Shown here piece by piece: positions 59,965-64,000 of a stretch of DNA of 64,000 nt; the stretch's first letter is position 1, and each line of letters begins with the position of its first letter. The stretch spans positions 434,001 through 498,000 of the forward strand of contig JAHBVX010000003.1 of assembly GCA_019637295.1 (NCBI GenBank). The letters are read 5' to 3'. The stretch comes from Polyangiaceae bacterium (GTDB lineage: Bacteria; Myxococcota_A; Polyangia; Polyangiales; Polyangiaceae). The notes beneath the pieces are model-generated. The model was given only the letters and a program-made list of their open reading frames with translations. It was not told where the DNA came from and did not search any database. A program made the position numbers and the translations under genes.

Positions 59965-61472
59965 CAGCTCTCCCCTCGCGCGCGCCGCCGCGCGAGCGCG
60001 CGCCGGGCGCTCACTCGGTCGTCGAACTCTCGCCGCTCGTCGCCGATGATCTGCAGGGTCTCGTGCCCCTTGCCCGCCACCAGCACGACGTCCCCCGGCG
60101 CCGCGTTGCACACCGCGTGCTCGATGGCGCGCTCGCGATCGAGTATCACCTCGAGCGGCTTGCGGTGCGAGGTGAGCCCGACCAGGATCGCGTCGGCGAT
60201 GGCCTGAGGCGCCTCCGAGCGCGGGTTGTCGTTGGTCACGATGGCGCGGTCCGCGCCCCGACCCACGGCGTCGCCCATCTTCGGACGCTTGCTCGGATCT
60301 CGGTCGCCGCCGCAGCCGAAGACGCACCACAGCGTGCCCGTGGAGAGGTCGCGCACCGCGCCGAGCGCGCGCTCGAGAGCGTCGGGGGTGTGGGCGTAGT
60401 CAACCAGCACGACGACGTCGTCTGCGTCCGTGTCGCAGCGCTCGAGCCGCCCCGGCGCGCTGGGCGCCGACGCGAAGCTCCGCACCGCAGCCGCGACGTC
60501 CAGACCCAATCCGAGCACGATGCCCAAGGACAGCGCGATGTTGTCCAGGTTGTGGGTGCCGACGAGGCGGGTCAGAAGCTCGTGGCGTGCCCCGGCAACC
60601 TCCACGGGCAACGCGAACAGCGCGCCGGCCGCTCGCGCGGCGCCCACGCTCACGTCGCCTCGTCCGCGGCGGCTCACGCGCAGCACCGGGCCCCGAGCCT
60701 GGTCGACGATGCGGCGGCCAAACTCGTCATCGACGTTGACGACGCTCACCGCGGGCGACAGCTCGGTGAACAGCCGCAGCTTGGCGCTGGCGTACTCGTC
60801 CATCGAGCCGTGAAAGTCCAGGTGGTCTTGGCTGAGGTTGGAGAAGGCTGCCACGCGAAAGCACACGGCCTCGACGCGTCCGAGCGCGAGGGCGTGGCTC
60901 GACGCCTCCATCACCAGGTGGGTCGCGCCGAGGCGCTGCACCTCGGCGGCCACGCGGCTGACCTCGTCGGCCTCCGGCGTGGTCAAGGGGGACGGACGCT
61001 CGAGGGCCTCGAAGCCGAGGCCCAGCGTGCCGAGCCGCGCGGCGCGCCCTCCGCTGCCGTCGATGGCGTGGGCGGCCAGGAACGAGCAGGTCGTCTTGCC
61101 GTTGGTGCCCGTGATACCCACGACGCCGAGCGCCCGGGTGGGGTGGCGGTGGACCGCCTCCGCCGCGAAGCCGATGGCCCGGCGCAAGTCACGAACCGTG
61201 AGCACGGGCACGGTGACGGCGCCGACGGCAGCGCCGACCTCGGTCATGACGGCCACGGCGCCGCGGGCGATCGCCTGCTCGGCGTTTGTCCCGGCGCTGC
61301 TGCGCGCGCCGTCCCGGGCCACGAACAGCTCGCCGCCGCAGACGCGACGCGAGTCTTGCACCACGTCGCGCACGCGCAGCGCGCCGCCATGGCTCAGCTC
61401 CGCCGAGAACGGCGCCAGCTCGGCGACCAGCGTGGCGAGCGGCAGGGCGGGTTCAGGGTCGGCGACCATCAT
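59964..61472 (-). CDS. murE: UDP-MurNAc-dipeptide ligase MurE, meso-DAP type
   Basis: 502 residues. The ATP loop is GITGTNGKTTCSF. The motif DNPR (in TNDNPRSEAP) marks enzymes that use meso-diaminopimelate, rather than lysine enzymes, so the wall should be of Gram-negative A1-gamma type. GKGHE near the C-terminus is also present. Two consecutive ATGs (61472 and 61469) could start translation. It lies 7 nt after ftsI. Confidence 0.97.
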   Translation of the reverse strand: MMVADPEPALPLATLVAELAPFSAELSHGGALRVRDVVQDSRRVCGGELFVARDGARSSAGTNAEQAIARGAVAVMTEVGAAVGAVTVPVLTVRDLRRAIGFAAEAVHRHPTRALGVVGITGTNGKTTCSFLAAHAIDGSGGRAARLGTLGLGFEALERPSPLTTPEADEVSRVAAEVQRLGATHLVMEASSHALALGRVEAVCFRVAAFSNLSQDHLDFHGSMDEYASAKLRLFTELSPAVSVVNVDDEFGRRIVDQARGPVLRVSRRGRGDVSVGAARAAGALFALPVEVAGARHELLTRLVGTHNLDNIALSLGIVLGLGLDVAAAVRSFASAPSAPGRLERCDTDADDVVVLVDYAHTPDALERALGAVRDLSTGTLWCVFGCGGDRDPSKRPKMGDAVGRGADRAIVTNDNPRSEAPQAIADAILVGLTSHRKPLEVILDRERAIEHAVCNAAPGDVVLVAGKGHETLQIIGDERREFDDRVSARRALARRRARGES

Positions 61473-61479
61473 CTTGGGC

Positions 61480-63558
61480 TCACGTGGCCGGCTCGAACAC
61501 GAGCACGACGCTGGCCCCCTTGCGCACCACGCCCCCCGGACCCGGCTCCTGGCGCGCGAGCAGCCCGGTGCCCACCACCTTGGGCGTGACCCCGAGCTCG
61601 ACGCTGCGACGGACCGCCTCGCGCACGGGCCAGCCGGTCATGTCCGGCAGGCGCACACTGCCGGCGCCGACGGGCCCGCTCGCGCTCACCACCTGCACCG
61701 GTGGCTTCTTGCCTTGCTGTTGGCGGATGACCTCGTAGGCGGCGTTGGCGGGATCCGGAGCGTTCGCCAGGCTGGCGATGTCGACGCGCTGCGTGCCCTG
61801 AGGCGTGAGGCCCTTGTACTTCAGCGCCATGCGCGCAACGTTGCGGAAGATGGGAGCCGCGACGGCGCCGCCGGCGATCTCGACCATCGGCTCGTCCACC
61901 ATGACGGCGATGGCCACCACCGGCTTCTTCGCAGGCACGAAGCCCAAGAACGACGCGACGTAGCGGTCGAGGGAGTAGCGGCCCGTCGCCGGATCCGTCT
62001 TCTGCGCCGTGGCGGTCTTGCCCGCCACCTGATAGCCGTCGAGGGCGGCCTCGGTACCGGTGCCCTCGCCTTCGGTCACCGCGACCAGCATCTCCGCGAG
62101 GGTGGCCGCGACGCGCTTGGACACCACCCGGCGCCGGACCCGCGGAGCCGCCTCGCGCACGACCTCACCGGTGGCCGTCGTGACCTTGCGCACCAAGATG
62201 GGCTCCATCAGCTCGCCGCCGTTGGCGATCGCCGCGGTGGCCATCGCCAGCTGAAGATTCGTGGTGCTGATGCCTTGGCCGAAGGACGCCGAGGCCGTCT
62301 CGACCTGCACCCAGGGGCGACCGCGGGGACGCAGCGTGCCACTCGCCTCGCCCGGCAGCGGGACGCCGGTCTGTTGTCCGAAGCCGAAACGGAGCAGCGA
62401 CTCGTACAGCTTGTTGCCGCCCATGCTCAGGCCGATCTTGGCCGAGCAGATGTTGCTCGAGACCGCGAGCACCTGGGAGATGGAGAGCCATCCGGCCGGG
62501 TGGGTGTCGCGGATGGTCACGTTGTCCACGGCCATCAGACCCTTCTCACAGAACAGCTTCTGGGTCGGCTCGATGGCCCCCGCGGCGAGCCCTGCGGCCA
62601 CGGTGAAGATCTTGAGGGTGGAGCCGGGTTCGAAGGCGTCCGTGAGCCCGCGGGTACGGCGCTCCTCCGGCTCGCTGTCGCCGTAGTCGTTGGGGTTGTA
62701 GCCGGGCCAGCTCGCCATCGCGAGCAGCTCGCCAGTGTAGGGGTCGACGACGATGACCGAGCCGCCCGCTGCCTCGAAGGTGCGCGCGGCGTGCGCGAGC
62801 TCCCGCTCTGCCGCGTACTGGATGCCCTGATCGATGCTCAGGTGCAGGTTGTGTCCGGCGAGCACCTGCTCGTCCTGCACGCCATCGGCGAAGAGCAGTC
62901 GCCCGGAGCGGTCCCGCAAGCCGCGGAGCTGCTCGACGTGCCCCTTCAGCTCTCGGTTCATGCTCAGCTCGAAGCCGTCCTTGCCCTCGCCGTCGGGGGC
63001 GACGAAGCCGAGCAGCGGACCGCTGAGCTCACGGCGGGGGTAGTAGCGCTTGCCCTCGCCCTCGACAACCAGGCCCCGCACCCGCTCCTCGCCGGCTTCC
63101 TTCTTGGACGAGAGCTTGCGGATGGCCTCGGCCTCGGCCGCGGTGATGCGCCGCTTCAGCCAGGCGAAGCGGCGCTTGGCCAAGATCTTCCGCTCCACCT
63201 CCGCGGGGCTGAGCTGCAACGCAGCGGCGATGCGATTGGCCGCGTCGCGTGCGACGACGGGCACCTTCTGCGGCGACACGCCGCGCAAGAGCTCCACCGC
63301 GTCGAGCGACACGCTGGGTGCCTCCACGCTCACCGCGAGCGCGCTGCCGTTGCGATCGTAGATCGTGCCGCGCTTGGGCGTGACGTGCAGCCGGCGCTGG
63401 CGCTGCTTCTCCGCCAGCTCACGCCACTGCTCGCCCTCGCGCCCCATCAGCTGCCAGCCGGAGGAGACGATGATGCCCAGGCCGAAGGCGAGCAGACCGC
63501 AGACCACGCCCATCCGCAGTCGGATCCAGCGCCCGCGCGGGGTGTCGAGGCTCCTCAC
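61480..63558 (-). CDS. ftsI: Septal transpeptidase FtsI/PBP3 with C-terminal PASTA domain
   Basis: 692 residues from the GTG at 63558, which overlaps the ftsL stop as GTGA. A membrane helix (about 14-36) is followed by a PBP dimerisation domain (RGTIYDRNGSALAVS) and the transpeptidase: STLK (Ser313-Lys316) and SSN (367-369). In place of the usual KTG there is KTA (Lys514-Ala516, in AGKTATAQK). The last 60 residues form a PASTA domain (LPDMTGWPVREAVRRS). It crosslinks septal peptidoglycan in the periplasm. The PASTA module is unlike E. coli FtsI and more like Gram-positive PBP2x. Confidence 0.95.
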   Translation of the reverse strand: MRSLDTPRGRWIRLRMGVVCGLLAFGLGIIVSSGWQLMGREGEQWRELAEKQRQRRLHVTPKRGTIYDRNGSALAVSVEAPSVSLDAVELLRGVSPQKVPVVARDAANRIAAALQLSPAEVERKILAKRRFAWLKRRITAAEAEAIRKLSSKKEAGEERVRGLVVEGEGKRYYPRRELSGPLLGFVAPDGEGKDGFELSMNRELKGHVEQLRGLRDRSGRLLFADGVQDEQVLAGHNLHLSIDQGIQYAAERELAHAARTFEAAGGSVIVVDPYTGELLAMASWPGYNPNDYGDSEPEERRTRGLTDAFEPGSTLKIFTVAAGLAAGAIEPTQKLFCEKGLMAVDNVTIRDTHPAGWLSISQVLAVSSNICSAKIGLSMGGNKLYESLLRFGFGQQTGVPLPGEASGTLRPRGRPWVQVETASASFGQGISTTNLQLAMATAAIANGGELMEPILVRKVTTATGEVVREAAPRVRRRVVSKRVAATLAEMLVAVTEGEGTGTEAALDGYQVAGKTATAQKTDPATGRYSLDRYVASFLGFVPAKKPVVAIAVMVDEPMVEIAGGAVAAPIFRNVARMALKYKGLTPQGTQRVDIASLANAPDPANAAYEVIRQQQGKKPPVQVVSASGPVGAGSVRLPDMTGWPVREAVRRSVELGVTPKVVGTGLLARQEPGPGGVVRKGASVVLVFEPAT

Positions 63559-63899
63559 GGAGTGCTCTCCTCGGCGGCGGGGCTGCCTTCGAGCTGCTCG
63601 TCCTCGGGCTTGACCGTGGGCGCGATACCCCCGGACAGGATGCGCTCGGGGGTCGGTTCGCTCATCCCGAGCAGCGAGCGAGCGACCAGGTCGACGCGCT
63701 CCGCCGTCTTGTGACTGGCCAGCTCGAGCTCGAGGACGCGCTTGACCTCGCGCAGCCGCGCGACGCGGGCGTGAGCCCGACCGAGCTCGTACCCGAGCTC
63801 GACGCTGCGCACGCGTAGCCCGAGGTACAGCACGAACGCTGACGTCGACGCGATCACCGCGAGGGTCCACAGCACGAGGAAGGGGCGACTGCGGTTCAC
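63555..63899 (-). CDS. ftsL: FtsL-like divisome protein
   Basis: 114 residues, GTG start overlapping the rsmH stop (GTGA). A short cytoplasmic end, one membrane helix (about 8-28) and a heptad-like coiled coil (ELGRAHARVARLREVKRVLE) fit FtsL. FtsL forms a complex with FtsB and FtsQ that activates FtsWI. The call rests on topology and position between rsmH and ftsI, because FtsL sequences diverge quickly. Confidence 0.85.
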   Translation of the reverse strand: MNRSRPFLVLWTLAVIASTSAFVLYLGLRVRSVELGYELGRAHARVARLREVKRVLELELASHKTAERVDLVARSLLGMSEPTPERILSGGIAPTVKPEDEQLEGSPAAEESTP

Positions 63900-64000
63900 T
63901 CCGGATCCTCCACGCGCCAGGCTGCGCGCAGCTTGGCGCTGCGCGAGCGGGGGTTCTCCCGCTGCTCCTCGGCGCTGGCCAAGAGCGGCTTCTTGGTCAT
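63896..64000 (-). CDS. rsmH: 16S rRNA m4C1402 methyltransferase RsmH (MraW), C-terminal end only
   Basis: Only the last 34 codons are in the window; the rest lies beyond base 64000. The visible end, TKKPLLASAEEQRENPRSRS followed by AKLRAAWR, is the conserved RsmH C-terminus (NPR-x-RSAKLR). RsmH methylates N4 of C1402 in 16S rRNA and usually sits at the head of the dcw cluster. Its stop overlaps ftsL by 4 bp. Confidence 0.93.
   Translation of the reverse strand: MTKKPLLASAEEQRENPRSRSAKLRAAWRVEDPE

Noticed and set aside
59964-60330. N-terminal extension of MurF
   Set aside because: That part of the open frame lies inside murE and is Arg-rich; the ATG at 59964 fits the family start.

Overview
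The window looks like chromosomal DNA of a myxobacterium (phylum Myxococcota, most like the Polyangiales/Sorangium side). GC is very high (roughly 70 % by eye). There is a MYXO-CTERM-type sorting tail, a whole class of lipoproteins with Gly/Ser-rich linkers, giant TPR proteins, a eukaryotic-like Ser/Thr kinase and a meso-DAP type dcw (division and cell wall) cluster. No tRNA, rRNA, insertion sequence, phage gene or CRISPR array was seen, and codon use looks even throughout. Coding density is near complete: no gene-free gap exceeds about 225 bp, and convergent genes end within 2-6 bp of each other or overlap.

Layout. 1-7.7 kb: secreted or surface proteins (Cys-rich modular protein, Kazal-type lipoprotein, MYXO-CTERM protein, a diheme c / d1-like lipoprotein, an amidohydrolase lipoprotein) and a saccharopine-dehydrogenase-like enzyme. 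7.8-23.4 kb: a CobW-type GTPase, a zinc-ribbon TPR membrane protein and, divergently, a parvulin-like membrane protein followed by two translationally coupled giant TPR proteins (1573 and 1806 aa) that share a C-terminal domain. 23.4-31.5 kb: PBP1C and a bacterial alpha-2-macroglobulin with an intact thioester, coupled by a GTGA overlap. 31.7-36.1 kb: small TPR protein, thioesterase, Asp-box protein, MoaB, glycosyltransferase and DUF971 protein. 36.2-41.3 kb: ribosomal protein S21 coupled to a trans-sulfuration enzyme, two tandem DUF4013 membrane proteins and a lipoprotein gamma-glutamyltransferase. 41.3-48.4 kb: ferritin-like protein, PPK2, kynureninase-like enzyme, a kinase / small protein / FAD-halogenase-like operon and two low-complexity lipoproteins. 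48.5-64 kb: the dcw cluster on the minus strand, read rsmH(partial)-ftsL-ftsI-murE-murF-mraY-murD-ftsW-murG-murC-ftsQ-ftsA-ftsZ, ending in a strong hairpin. No murB or ddl lies between murC and ftsQ.

How the genes work together. The dcw genes make lipid II and the divisome, and PBP1C plus alpha-2-macroglobulin form a known envelope repair/defence pair. Many other genes are exported, so the window is dominated by cell-envelope functions. The most interesting unexplained items are: the giant-TPR cluster with its shared, apparently dead peptidase-like C-terminal domain; a cytochrome cd1-like protein that appears to lack both catalytic histidines; a recurrent TAnnnT hexamer exactly 6-7 nt before start codons that points to leaderless mRNAs; and an FAD-halogenase-like / small protein / kinase operon.
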